This document shows, piece by piece, positions 36,834 to 45,092 of a stretch of 64,000 nt of DNA. The first letter of the stretch is position 1; each line of letters opens with the position of its first letter. A program made the translations under genes and the position numbers. The DNA is taken from positions 1 through 64,000 of the forward strand of contig CAAGHA010000135.1 of NCBI GenBank assembly GCA_900769555.1, read 5' to 3'. The notes beneath the pieces are model-generated. The model was not told the DNA's origin. It saw nothing but the letters and a program-made list of their open reading frames with translations, and did no database searches. The DNA is from Bacteroidales bacterium. GTDB lineage: Bacteria > Bacteroidota > Bacteroidia > Bacteroidales > Paludibacteraceae.

Positions 36834-37487
36834 TTATTTTACTGAAAATACAGAGTCATCAATTGCTGTATTAAACTTCTTATTTTCAAAAATATACTCG
36901 GTATAATCATTGCTTTTTTGTCCTTTTTTCAAAGGCTCTAACATCTTCATCCTAACTACCGAAAAATCTTTTTTGTCCAAGTATAACTCTACCATATCTG
37001 CCACCTTTTTTATATTGGCTGATTGTGGATAGATCTTTATCAAATAAAGACCATTAACTTGAAAAAATTCTAATTTATACTCACTTCCCATTGCAGTGAT
37101 ATTTCCACCCATACATGCAGAAATCACCTTCTTCAACTCTGCCATCATCGGATTGGATGTTGCATCTAAAACATTCTTTTTCCCATTAGCTTCCATCATC
37201 AATTTGGTACCATTCATCACCAAATTTTGCTTAAATGGAGTTAGATATTGCAAAGTTACTTTATCTCCTTTCTTATAGTAAAATTTCCCTTTAGAAACCA
37301 TTTTACTTGCCATTACTGACATGAATTTCTCTTGGGTAAAATCACTTGAGATAGTATTGATTTTACTTGCAGATGCTTGCATCTCCGATTTAAGTGCATT
37401 CACATCTGAAACCGGTGTTACCTTCTCTTGTGCATAAATGGATACAGAGAAAATAAGTGTGGTTAGAATCAAAAAAAGCTTTTTCAT
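36834..37487 (-). CDS. LolA-family periplasmic lipoprotein carrier
   Basis: 217 residues with a signal peptide ending SIYAQE. The LolA pattern is clear: SSDFTQEKFMSVMASKMVSKGKFYYKKGDKVTLQYLTPFKQNLVMNG. LolA carries lipoproteins (or lipid-like molecules) through the periplasm. Here it is embedded between the FabG-like gene (12 bp) and the LolB-like gene (8 bp), an arrangement seen in aryl-polyene/flexirubin loci, so it may act on that product rather than in general lipoprotein sorting (inference). Confidence 0.85.
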   Translation of the reverse strand: MKKLFLILTTLIFSVSIYAQEKVTPVSDVNALKSEMQASASKINTISSDFTQEKFMSVMASKMVSKGKFYYKKGDKVTLQYLTPFKQNLVMNGTKLMMEANGKKNVLDATSNPMMAELKKVISACMGGNITAMGSEYKLEFFQVNGLYLIKIYPQSANIKKVADMVELYLDKKDFSVVRMKMLEPLKKGQKSNDYTEYIFENKKFNTAIDDSVFSVK

Positions 37488-37499
37488 ATCTTTAAATTT

Positions 37500-38228
37500 T
37501 TATGTATATAAACCACCATTTACAGAAATAGTTTGCCCTGTAATGTATGAAGCTGCATCTGAAGCTAAAAATGCTACGGTTGCAGCAACCTCTTCAGGCT
37601 CACCAAAACGTCCCATTGGAATTTGCGCTTTCAATGTTGCCTCATCCAAATCCTGAGTCATATCGGTACGTACAAATCCCGGTGCTACCGCATTAACTGT
37701 AACTCCTTTGCGCGCCACCTCTTGCGCTAACGCCTTGGTTGCAGAAATTACAGCCCCTTTTGCCGCTGAATAGTTGGTTTGACCCGGTAATCCTTTTAAT
37801 CCTGATAATGATACCATGTTGATAATTCTTCCTCTTTTCTTTGTCAACATTGGTTTTAATACAGAACGTGTGGTGTACATAAATCCGTTCAAACTTGTAT
37901 CCAACACTTTCGCCCAATCTTCATTGGTCATCCATAACAATAAATTGTCTCTGCGTACTCCCGCATTATTAACTAAAACCTCAATGTATTCGCCTTCATG
38001 AGACTCTTGCCAATCTACTATCGCTGTCTCTACTTCTCCCGGATTGGCTACATCAAACTTCAATATCTCTCCATCTGAGCCTTTTTCACGAACCATTTTT
38101 AACGTATTTAATGCTTCTGCCTCATTAGATTGATAATTGATGATAATGTAGTATCCCATCTCTGCCAACTTCAAAGAACATGCTCGTCCAATTCCTCTTG
38201 ATGCTCCTGTAACTAATGCTATTTTCAT
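37500..38228 (-). CDS. FabG-like 3-oxoacyl-ACP reductase
   Basis: 242 residues, classical short-chain dehydrogenase. The cofactor motif TGASRGIGRA is at residues 7-16; the NNAG motif at 87-90; the catalytic Ser140, Tyr153 and Lys157 (NYSAAKG) are intact; the C-terminal SYITGQTISVNGG fits FabG. It is 10 bp after the ammonia-lyase gene. The operon position favours reduction of a keto-acyl intermediate in a specialised pathway rather than the housekeeping fabG. Confidence 0.9.
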   Translation of the reverse strand: MKIALVTGASRGIGRACSLKLAEMGYYIIINYQSNEAEALNTLKMVREKGSDGEILKFDVANPGEVETAIVDWQESHEGEYIEVLVNNAGVRRDNLLLWMTNEDWAKVLDTSLNGFMYTTRSVLKPMLTKKRGRIINMVSLSGLKGLPGQTNYSAAKGAVISATKALAQEVARKGVTVNAVAPGFVRTDMTQDLDEATLKAQIPMGRFGEPEEVAATVAFLASDAASYITGQTISVNGGLYT

Positions 38229-38238
38229 ATTTCTATAT

Positions 38239-39774
38239 TTAAATGTTTTCGAATAATTTACTTCTTAAATATTCTTGCATACGCGCTATATCCTCATATT
38301 TAGTAGTATCGTCTTTAAATACCGGGAAAAATGCTCGTATCTCATCATATATCTTTTTTGTCTTAGGTGCTAAACCTTCTGAGACCCCTAAACAATCGAC
38401 AGCCTGAACTATCGACATAAAGTGAATTGCAAAGACTTGATAAGCATTGTCAATTACTCGTTTTGCCAATAATGCAGAATTTGTTCCCATACTAACAACA
38501 TCTTGATTATCATTGTTATTCGGTATGGAATGTACATACATCGGATTGGACAATGTCTGACATTCTGCAGTTGTAGAAGTAGCTGTAAACTGACATGCCT
38601 GCATTCCATAATTCAAACCTAATACACCCATATTTACAAATGGTGGTAAAATTTCATTGATACGATCGTGAAACAAATAATTCATCTGCCGTTCCATCAA
38701 CATGGTCATCTTCGTAATCGCAATCTTCAATTTGTCCATCTCAAACGACACATAATCTCCATGGAAATTACCTCCGTGATACACCGTCTGATTTTCAACA
38801 TCTACAATCGGATTATCAGTTGCAGAGTTTACTTCATTCTCCAATACTCGCGCGACATTATTGATTGTCTCTAATATCGGTCCTAAAATCTGTGGAACAC
38901 AACGCAATGAATAGTAGGGTTGTACTTTGTGTTTGAAAATCTTCTCGCTGTTATCTCCGGAATACAACTCATCTTCACGACTTCTCATCAATTTTCCTCC
39001 GTTCGAAAGGTCTCTTAATTTGGACGCAATCTCACTTTGTCCATCTTGGCGACGAACCGCATTTAATTTCTCCGACATGAAATCATCGTATGACGAAGCA
39101 ATTTCATTAATCATAACTGAAGCTATCAAAGCCCAATCCAATAAGTTTTGAGCATCGAAAAGATTTACCAATCCTATTCCTGTCATAAACGATGTTCCAT
39201 TGGTGACTGATAATCCCTCTCGAATATGAATTCCAATAGGTTTCAATCCCAACTCGTCAAAAACCTCTTTCGTGTTTCTTAATCGACCTTGGTAAGAAAC
39301 TTTACCTTCTCCAATCAATGTTAAAGCCATATGCGCCAACTGTACCAAATCTCCACTGGCTCCAACACTTCCATGCTCCGGAATAAACGGATGAATCTTG
39401 CTATTTATGAACTCTAATAATAATTCAACTAACTCGGGATGAACCCCTGATTCTCCTTGAATAAATGTTCCTATTCGTGCTATCATCGCTGCACGAACAT
39501 AAATATCAGGCAAAGGATTCCCTGCTCCGGCAGAATGACTTCTGATGATGTTATACTGCAATTGCTCTCTTTCATCATCACTTACTCGATATTGTGCCAT
39601 CGGTCCAAATCCTGTATTGATTCCATATATAACTCTGTCTTTTGAAAAGTTATACAAAAAGTCATAACTCGTTTTTACACGATTCAAAACCGACCTTGAA
39701 AATGACAACTTTTCTGTGCCAAACAATATCGATTTAATATCCGATAATGATATATACTCAACTTTTTCTGCCAT
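38239..39774 (-). CDS. Aromatic amino acid ammonia-lyase (HAL/TAL family)
   Basis: Removes ammonia from an aromatic amino acid (histidine or, in pigment loci, tyrosine to p-coumarate). 511 residues. The cofactor tripeptide Ala139-Ser140-Gly141 is in GSVGASGDLVQL; the VIYGINTGFG loop is at 49-58. The specificity pair is Ser79-His80, as in HutH; but the protein also has RCVPQILGP and HGGNFHGDY and recalls Flavobacterium-type tyrosine lyases from memory. No hut genes are nearby. First gene of a tight seven-gene operon with an exact promoter 141 bp upstream. Tyr/His choice is unresolved. Confidence 0.9.
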   Translation of the reverse strand: MAEKVEYISLSDIKSILFGTEKLSFSRSVLNRVKTSYDFLYNFSKDRVIYGINTGFGPMAQYRVSDDEREQLQYNIIRSHSAGAGNPLPDIYVRAAMIARIGTFIQGESGVHPELVELLLEFINSKIHPFIPEHGSVGASGDLVQLAHMALTLIGEGKVSYQGRLRNTKEVFDELGLKPIGIHIREGLSVTNGTSFMTGIGLVNLFDAQNLLDWALIASVMINEIASSYDDFMSEKLNAVRRQDGQSEIASKLRDLSNGGKLMRSREDELYSGDNSEKIFKHKVQPYYSLRCVPQILGPILETINNVARVLENEVNSATDNPIVDVENQTVYHGGNFHGDYVSFEMDKLKIAITKMTMLMERQMNYLFHDRINEILPPFVNMGVLGLNYGMQACQFTATSTTAECQTLSNPMYVHSIPNNNDNQDVVSMGTNSALLAKRVIDNAYQVFAIHFMSIVQAVDCLGVSEGLAPKTKKIYDEIRAFFPVFKDDTTKYEDIARMQEYLRSKLFENI

Positions 39775-39914
39775 AGCTTTTTAGGGCTTTATACACCCGA
39801 TTAACATTAATAATTTCAAGGATTCCTCCTAATTCTTCTCTTTAGATTGCCTCCATATATGAAAATCTCCAAACTTTTCATCACTCCTTATGGCATACAT
39901 CTACTTTCAACGTA

Positions 39915-39946
39915 CAAAGGTATAACAATAAATAGACAAAAACAAA
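39915..39946 (-). promoter_or_regulatory. Promoter of the ammonia-lyase operon
   Basis: On the minus strand TTTG (39946-39943), 20 bp, TACCTTTG (39922-39915), an exact consensus match, leaving a leader of about 135 nt before the ammonia-lyase ATG. Confidence 0.7.
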
Positions 39947-39955
39947 GTTAAGTCA

Positions 39956-40292
39956 ACTTCTATAATTTACGTTTTGTGTTTTTTATCCTTAAATTCATTT
40001 CAAACTCTTCTAAAAAGCATATCATCTATTTGGTAGGGCAGTCTCTTGTAACATTGGAAGAGAGATTAATAGCCTAAAAAAAACTTTTATAAATTACGAT
40101 TTGTGTTTCTAAAATGTAATAAATCATCGTATCTAACGCAAACGAAGGTGTGCCGTAATTAACAGTTCTTGTATAATCATTGTTAATAGATGACACACCT
40201 CCTTTCGATAAATTCTATAAATTACAATGGCGACTCTTTCTTTATCGCAAATTTAAACGCATTTGAAAAGATATCGACCTAATTTATAGACC
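39956..40292. repeat. Two adjoining repeat copies, with internal hairpin
   Basis: Left-end motif ACTTCTATAATTTACG at 39956-39971, and again ACTTTTATAAATTACG with TTTCTAAAATGTAATAAAT at 40083-40122. A second TTCTATAAATTACA lies at 40207-40220, 125 bp after the left end, the same spacing as in the 18723-18918 copy. The right end is AATTTATAGA at 40281-40290 (inverted; read on the other strand TCTATAAATTAGGTCGA, as at 915). Inside, 40146-40200 folds as AGGTGTG...CACACCT with a further TTAACA/TGTTAA stem. No gene. Confidence 0.7.
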
Positions 40293-40351
40293 TTGTTCAG
40301 AATATACGTTGATAACTCAATTATTACAAAAGAGCATACGATTAAAGATTT

Positions 40352-40867
40352 CTATTGCGCATTAGGACATTTTTCTCCTTTATGACCTTTCCATGGATGA
40401 TGACCTTTGTCTCCCTTATGAAAATCGCCTTTAAACGGAGGTCTATGCATAAATCGGAACTTCTTCTCTATTAAATCTTTTTGTTCTTCAAGAGTCAAAT
40501 TTTCAAAGTTGCTCCATTTTGCTTCGAAATCTTCTCTCATCTGCTTCATCTTAGCTTCTTGTTCATCAATGAATGCTTTCTTCTCGGCAAGAAATGCTTT
40601 TTTCTCTTCGACTGTTAAACTGTCAAATTTTTGCCACATATCGCATTTGCCATCTCCTTTAAATTTGTCGCAATGACGACCCATCTTTTTGCCGTCACAA
40701 TGAGGTCCTCCTTTTCTATCACATTTACCTCGCTCACCCTTTTGAAATTCCATCTGTTCGCAAGGCTGATTCGCTTTATCACATTTTTTTTCATCGCAAT
40801 TGCAACATGAGGTTGCTAATGACATACACAGCAATCCTGAAATAATTGTTAAAATAATCTTTTTCAT
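40352..40867 (-). CDS. Cys/His/Lys-rich Spy-like lipoprotein
   Basis: 171 residues. Lipobox LATSC at Cys21, followed directly by CNC and more Cys pairs (CDEKKCDKANQPC). The first mature third has about ten Cys; the middle is a helical segment with the LTxEE(K/Q) motifs of the CpxP/Spy group (FDSLTVEEKKAF and FENLTLEEQKD), and the last third is His/Lys-rich (GDFHKGDKGHHPWKGHKGE). A metal-binding or chaperone-like envelope protein is plausible, but family membership is not proven. It has its own promoter and lies between repeat copies and a peptidase gene. Confidence 0.75.
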   Translation of the reverse strand: MKKIILTIISGLLCMSLATSCCNCDEKKCDKANQPCEQMEFQKGERGKCDRKGGPHCDGKKMGRHCDKFKGDGKCDMWQKFDSLTVEEKKAFLAEKKAFIDEQEAKMKQMREDFEAKWSNFENLTLEEQKDLIEKKFRFMHRPPFKGDFHKGDKGHHPWKGHKGEKCPNAQ

Positions 40868-40918
40868 ACGTTCTAATCTTTGTTTATTAATTATAATCTG
40901 TTTTCTTTATCACCCGAC

Positions 40919-40950
40919 CAAAAATAGAATCTCTATATAAAAAAAACAAG
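40919..40950 (-). promoter_or_regulatory. Promoter of the Spy-like lipoprotein
   Basis: On the minus strand CTTG (40950-40947), 20 bp, then TATTTTTG (40926-40919), an exact -7 match, about 52 bp before the ATG. Confidence 0.55.
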
Positions 40951-41013
40951 TCTTCATAGATGTTGTTCAATCAATCATAGATGAATAGGGATATTTTGAC
41001 TATGAAGAGCTGA

Positions 41014-43104
41014 TTACGTAATTTGTATTGCTGCCAAAATCCTATTTGCAACAACCCTCATCAGATGAACTCGCTCTGAGCCAACAACATTATGTTTATG
41101 TCCCGGAAAAACATAATAATCAACATCGATTCCTTTCTGATTACAATATTTCACAAGGGTTAACGTATGTTGCCATAAAACAACAGGGTCATTGTCACAA
41201 TGAATCAAACATAATTGATTGTCTTTCAAATGCTCTGATAAAAGTTCTGGTATAGAATTTTCGATGTATCCTTTGGGATTCTCTTGCGGTGTTTGCATAT
41301 ATCGTTCTGTGTACATCACTTCATAATAACGCCAATCGATAACGGCTCCTCCTGCTACTGCTTTGCGAAATCTTTGTGGTTGCGAGAGAAGTAAACGCAT
41401 AGTCATAAATCCTCCAAAACTCCAACCATATAGGGCTATATTATCAACAGAAATTCGCTTTTCTCTATCCAATAACCAATCTAATGCCTTTAAATAATCT
41501 TTCGTCTGCATCTCTCCTATGTTTCGCCAAATAACAGACTCAAATTGCTTGCCTCTATTGTCCGAACCATGAGGGTCTATGCAAAAAGTCACGCAATCAT
41601 TAAGTGCCATCATCTCCTCAAACCCTTTCGTTCCTGACCCCCACTCATTCCGTATTAATTGAACATGCGGTCCCCCATATAAATAGAAAACAAGCGGCCA
41701 ATTCTCTTTTTCTGCATAATGTTCCGGATAGGTTATTCGATAATATACCTCATCTCCATCTATATTCAATGTACCAACCTCCTGTTGGGGGAAATTATAG
41801 TGATGATAGGGGTCTTCTAATTGATATATCTCTTGATGCGATGTTTCGTTCTCCGTAAACAAAATGAGTTGACCGGGGTTAATCCTACTACTATGTAGGG
41901 CAATTGAATAGTTAGCCTGCAAATGTATGAATAAATTTGTTGTGCCTCGTTCTGAGTAAATAGTACGTATTTGTGTAGGTGCAGTTAAATTAACTGCAAA
42001 AACAGACCTGTCAATCGGGGTCGGAAGTGTCGCTTGAAAAATAATTTCATCTCCTTTGCTACCAATTAGTTTTGTCACCTCCCACTCTCCTTTTGTAATT
42101 TGACGAACCTCACAAGTTTGGGTATCAAGTTGATAAAGATGATTGAAATTATCTCGTCTCGACTGAAAAATTATTTGATGATTACTGAAAAAATAGAGTT
42201 CATATTGTGGTTCTACATACCGAGCATCCTCTTCTGTATAGAGCAATTTTTTAAATTTACCGGTAGATGCATCATAACTTTTTAATTGGTACTTTTGCTG
42301 ATTTCGCTGAAGTTCTGCAAAAAAGAGAGAATCTGAATCCGGACTCCACGTTAAACACGCTTTGTATGACTCAAAATGATTAAAATCATCATTCATCTCC
42401 GTTTGCGTATCAATAACAATTGTACGATGACCGGACAGAGAGGCTACTCCTATTGTTACCAACTCACTCTTTTGCCCCGCCATCGGGTACTTTATCATCT
42501 CAACCTCAGCAATTGGCTCCTGAATATGAACGATAGGATAGGATGTAACATTTGTCTCATCAATACGATAAAAAGCTAACTTTTGAGCATCAGGCGACCA
42601 AAATAGGGTTTTCGAAATACCAAATTCATCACGAGAGGGAATCTTGCCTATCGTTATATTCTCATCTGATTCTTCGTAAAGTAAAATAGGCTCTTTCTCC
42701 CTATTCTTTACCCAAATCTGGCTCTGATATGTATAAGCCACCCAATCTAAATTGGGATGAAATGTTATATTGTTTGCATAAGACGGAATCTTACCCCAAA
42801 CAGAGATTTCCCCTCCTGATAAGGCTATTTGATAAACAACGTTATTTTGAATAAAAACAGCTCTTTCATCTTTTGAAAAAGTAAGAACCGGGATCTCATT
42901 CATCTTAATCTTTAGAATATCTAAAATTGTAGTTAAAGAGAGATCCCAACGTAAAGAATTACCTCGTTCTCTACACTCTATTCGTGCATTATAGCATAGA
43001 ATAAAAAAATGGGAATAGACCTCTACTTGTAAAGGTAAATCGGGTAGAAACGTATGGTAATTTTTTCCTCCCGGAATGATATCTTCAAGGGTTAATTGTT
43101 TCAT
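41014..43104 (-). CDS. S9B dipeptidyl-peptidase IV-like serine peptidase without a signal peptide
   Basis: 696 residues. An N-terminal beta-propeller (WSPDAQKLAFYRIDE, WSPDSDSLFFAEL) and a C-terminal alpha/beta-hydrolase: nucleophile Ser in GWSFGGFMTMR, Asp in HCDNDPVV and His in GHKHNV. DPP-IV removes Xaa-Pro dipeptides. The protein starts MKQLTLEDIIPGG, which in secreted relatives is the first part after the signal peptide; no signal is present. The start is fixed by a TAATG overlap with the upstream ABC-F stop codon. So either it works in the cytoplasm or the true export signal has been lost. Confidence 0.9.
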   Translation of the reverse strand: MKQLTLEDIIPGGKNYHTFLPDLPLQVEVYSHFFILCYNARIECRERGNSLRWDLSLTTILDILKIKMNEIPVLTFSKDERAVFIQNNVVYQIALSGGEISVWGKIPSYANNITFHPNLDWVAYTYQSQIWVKNREKEPILLYEESDENITIGKIPSRDEFGISKTLFWSPDAQKLAFYRIDETNVTSYPIVHIQEPIAEVEMIKYPMAGQKSELVTIGVASLSGHRTIVIDTQTEMNDDFNHFESYKACLTWSPDSDSLFFAELQRNQQKYQLKSYDASTGKFKKLLYTEEDARYVEPQYELYFFSNHQIIFQSRRDNFNHLYQLDTQTCEVRQITKGEWEVTKLIGSKGDEIIFQATLPTPIDRSVFAVNLTAPTQIRTIYSERGTTNLFIHLQANYSIALHSSRINPGQLILFTENETSHQEIYQLEDPYHHYNFPQQEVGTLNIDGDEVYYRITYPEHYAEKENWPLVFYLYGGPHVQLIRNEWGSGTKGFEEMMALNDCVTFCIDPHGSDNRGKQFESVIWRNIGEMQTKDYLKALDWLLDREKRISVDNIALYGWSFGGFMTMRLLLSQPQRFRKAVAGGAVIDWRYYEVMYTERYMQTPQENPKGYIENSIPELLSEHLKDNQLCLIHCDNDPVVLWQHTLTLVKYCNQKGIDVDYYVFPGHKHNVVGSERVHLMRVVANRILAAIQIT

Positions 43105-44879
43105 TATCCGTTCAATTCACTTAACTCCAACCATCTTAACTCCTTCATATCCAATAGTTCAATAATCTCTCCTATTCGATTGGATTTTTTCAACATATCA
43201 TCATTCGAAAGTGTACCGGAGCAAAGCAAAGTTTCCAAACTCTTTTTTTCCTCCTCCAATTGAGCAATCTCCTTCTCCAACTCTTCAAATTCTCGCTTCT
43301 CTTTATAACTCATCTTCACTTTGGGACGATTACTATTTCTATCTTCAGAAGAGACCGGATTCGATTTTTTTACACTCTCTTTCTCTTCTCGCTCTTGCTC
43401 CTCTTTCACCTCTCGCCATAGACGATAATCAGTATAATTACCCGGGAAATCTTGGACATTAGCATCTCCATGAAAAACAAAAAGGTGATCCACCACTTTA
43501 TCCATAAAATAACGGTCGTGAGAGATAACAATTACACAACCTTTGAAAGATTGCAAATACTCTTCCAACACATTCAGGGTTACAATATCTAAATCATTCG
43601 TTGGCTCATCTAAAACCAAAAAATTGGGATTCCGCATTAATACGGTACAGAGATAAAGTCGTCGTCGCTCTCCTCCACTTAACTTGGCAATGTAGTTATG
43701 CTGCGTCTCCGGAGTAAACAAAAAATGTTGTAGGAATTGTGAAACATTCAATTTCCGACCATCGCCCAACTGCACCTCTTCAGCAATCTCCCGAACTGCA
43801 TCAATAACCTTCATCTGATCATTGAATTTCATTCCTTGCTGACTATAATAACCAAATCGAACAGTCTCACCAATATCAAAACTACCACTATCCGGCATCT
43901 CTTCGCCAATTAACATTTTTACAAAAGTCGATTTCCCTGTTCCATTGTTACCAACAATACCCAATTTCTCGTACCTGCTAAAATTGTAGTAGAAATTATC
44001 CAATATTTTTAAATCTCCAAAGCTCTTGCTGATATACTTTGCTTCAAAAATCTTGCTTCCCAGATATCCAGCTTTTACTTCCAACTGAACATTTTCTGTC
44101 CTGCGATTCCCTTTTATCTTCTCCTCCAATTGATAAAAAGAATCTATTCTGTACTGTGCTTTCCCTGCTCGGGCTTGTGGCTGACGTCTCATCCAATCTA
44201 ACTCTTTGCGATAAAGGTTGTTGGCTCGAGCTAGTTCTGCGTTTTGATTATTAATTCGCTCCTGTTTTTTCTCTAAATAGTAGGAATAATTTCCTTTGTA
44301 GGAGAATAGTTGTTGCTGATCTAACTCCAATATCTCGTTGCAAACTCGGTCTAAAAAATAACGATCATGTGTAATCATTAATAACGCTAATCTGCTCTTT
44401 CTTAGATAGTTTTCCAACCACTCCACCATCTCTAAATCAAGATGATTGGTGGGCTCATCAAGAATCAAAAGATTGGGCTGACTCGCTAAAACCTGCGCCA
44501 AAGCAATTCTCTTTATTTGCCCTCCGGAGAGATTATCAGTAGGCAAGTCCAACTCATGAATCTTAAGTTTTCCCAGCAACTGCTTCATACGAAGCGGGTC
44601 TTCACTCTTGTCACAAATAGATTGAATGGTTGTGCCTCTCTCAAATTTAGGATCTTGCTCTAAAATCCCAACCTTAAGATCTGTACGAAACGTAACACTC
44701 CCCTCGTCATACGACTCTTTTCCTGCAATAATATTCAATAACGTACTTTTTCCAGCTCCGTTCTTTGCAATCAAAGCCGTGCGTTGATTTTCAAATATCC
44801 CAAAAGAAATGCCTTTAAAAAGGAGGTTGTCACCAAATGATTTGGTTAAGTTATCTACTTGAAGGTAATGAAGAGCCAT
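43104..44879 (-). CDS. ABC-F family ATPase (Uup-like)
   Basis: 591 residues, two ABC domains in one chain, no membrane segments: Walker A GKNGAGKST-type (IAKNGAGKSTLL) and GNNGTGKSTF; signature motifs NLSGGQIKRIALA and KLSGGERRRLYLC; Walker B LLILDEPTNHLDLE and FLVLDEPTNDLDIV; the interdomain linker is helical and a C-terminal coiled coil (FEELEKEIAQLEEEKKSLE) follows. ABC-F proteins act on ribosomes; the C-terminal coiled coil fits the Uup type. Its stop codon overlaps the start of the peptidase gene by one base (TAATG). Confidence 0.92.
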   Translation of the reverse strand: MALHYLQVDNLTKSFGDNLLFKGISFGIFENQRTALIAKNGAGKSTLLNIIAGKESYDEGSVTFRTDLKVGILEQDPKFERGTTIQSICDKSEDPLRMKQLLGKLKIHELDLPTDNLSGGQIKRIALAQVLASQPNLLILDEPTNHLDLEMVEWLENYLRKSRLALLMITHDRYFLDRVCNEILELDQQQLFSYKGNYSYYLEKKQERINNQNAELARANNLYRKELDWMRRQPQARAGKAQYRIDSFYQLEEKIKGNRRTENVQLEVKAGYLGSKIFEAKYISKSFGDLKILDNFYYNFSRYEKLGIVGNNGTGKSTFVKMLIGEEMPDSGSFDIGETVRFGYYSQQGMKFNDQMKVIDAVREIAEEVQLGDGRKLNVSQFLQHFLFTPETQHNYIAKLSGGERRRLYLCTVLMRNPNFLVLDEPTNDLDIVTLNVLEEYLQSFKGCVIVISHDRYFMDKVVDHLFVFHGDANVQDFPGNYTDYRLWREVKEEQEREEKESVKKSNPVSSEDRNSNRPKVKMSYKEKREFEELEKEIAQLEEEKKSLETLLCSGTLSNDDMLKKSNRIGEIIELLDMKELRWLELSELNG

Positions 44880-45003
44880 CTTGTTTTTTCTACAAATTTA
44901 TTAAAAAATTCCAAAATATAAATACCACAAAACTGCCTTGGCAGATATACCTCTTCATAAGAGGTTGAGCAATTTATCAAAATTACTTAACGAATGTCGT
45001 CAA
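44880..45003. promoter_or_regulatory. Upstream region of the ABC-F gene
   Basis: TAAATTTG on the minus strand at 44900-44893 is a -7-type box 14 bp before the ATG; no -33 TTG lies at the usual distance, so the assignment is weak. A short CTGCCTTGGCAG palindrome is at 44933-44944. Confidence 0.3.
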
Positions 45004-45086
45004 TAAATATCGCACCCACTTTGGAGTACATTTGCATCAAACAAACTCAAATGTCTTCAAAATCGGTGCGATTTAATTTATAGAAG
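45004..45086. repeat. Hairpin copy of the interspersed repeat
   Basis: AAATATCGCACC near 45004 and GGTGCGATTT (45065-45074) form the outer stem; ACATTTG (45028-45034) and CAAATGT (45048-45054) form an inner stem, giving a long imperfect hairpin. The end AATTTATAGAAG (45075-45086) is the repeat-family right end. The ACTCAAATG...CTTCAAAATC words match the 18875-18894 copy. It may also terminate the argF' operon from the minus strand. Confidence 0.6.
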
Positions 45087-45092
45087 ATGTAA

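Noticed and set aside
40960..41013. CTTCATA / TATGAAG inverted pair after the peptidase gene
   Set aside because: Only 7 bp arms with a loop of about 50 bases; weak as a terminator.
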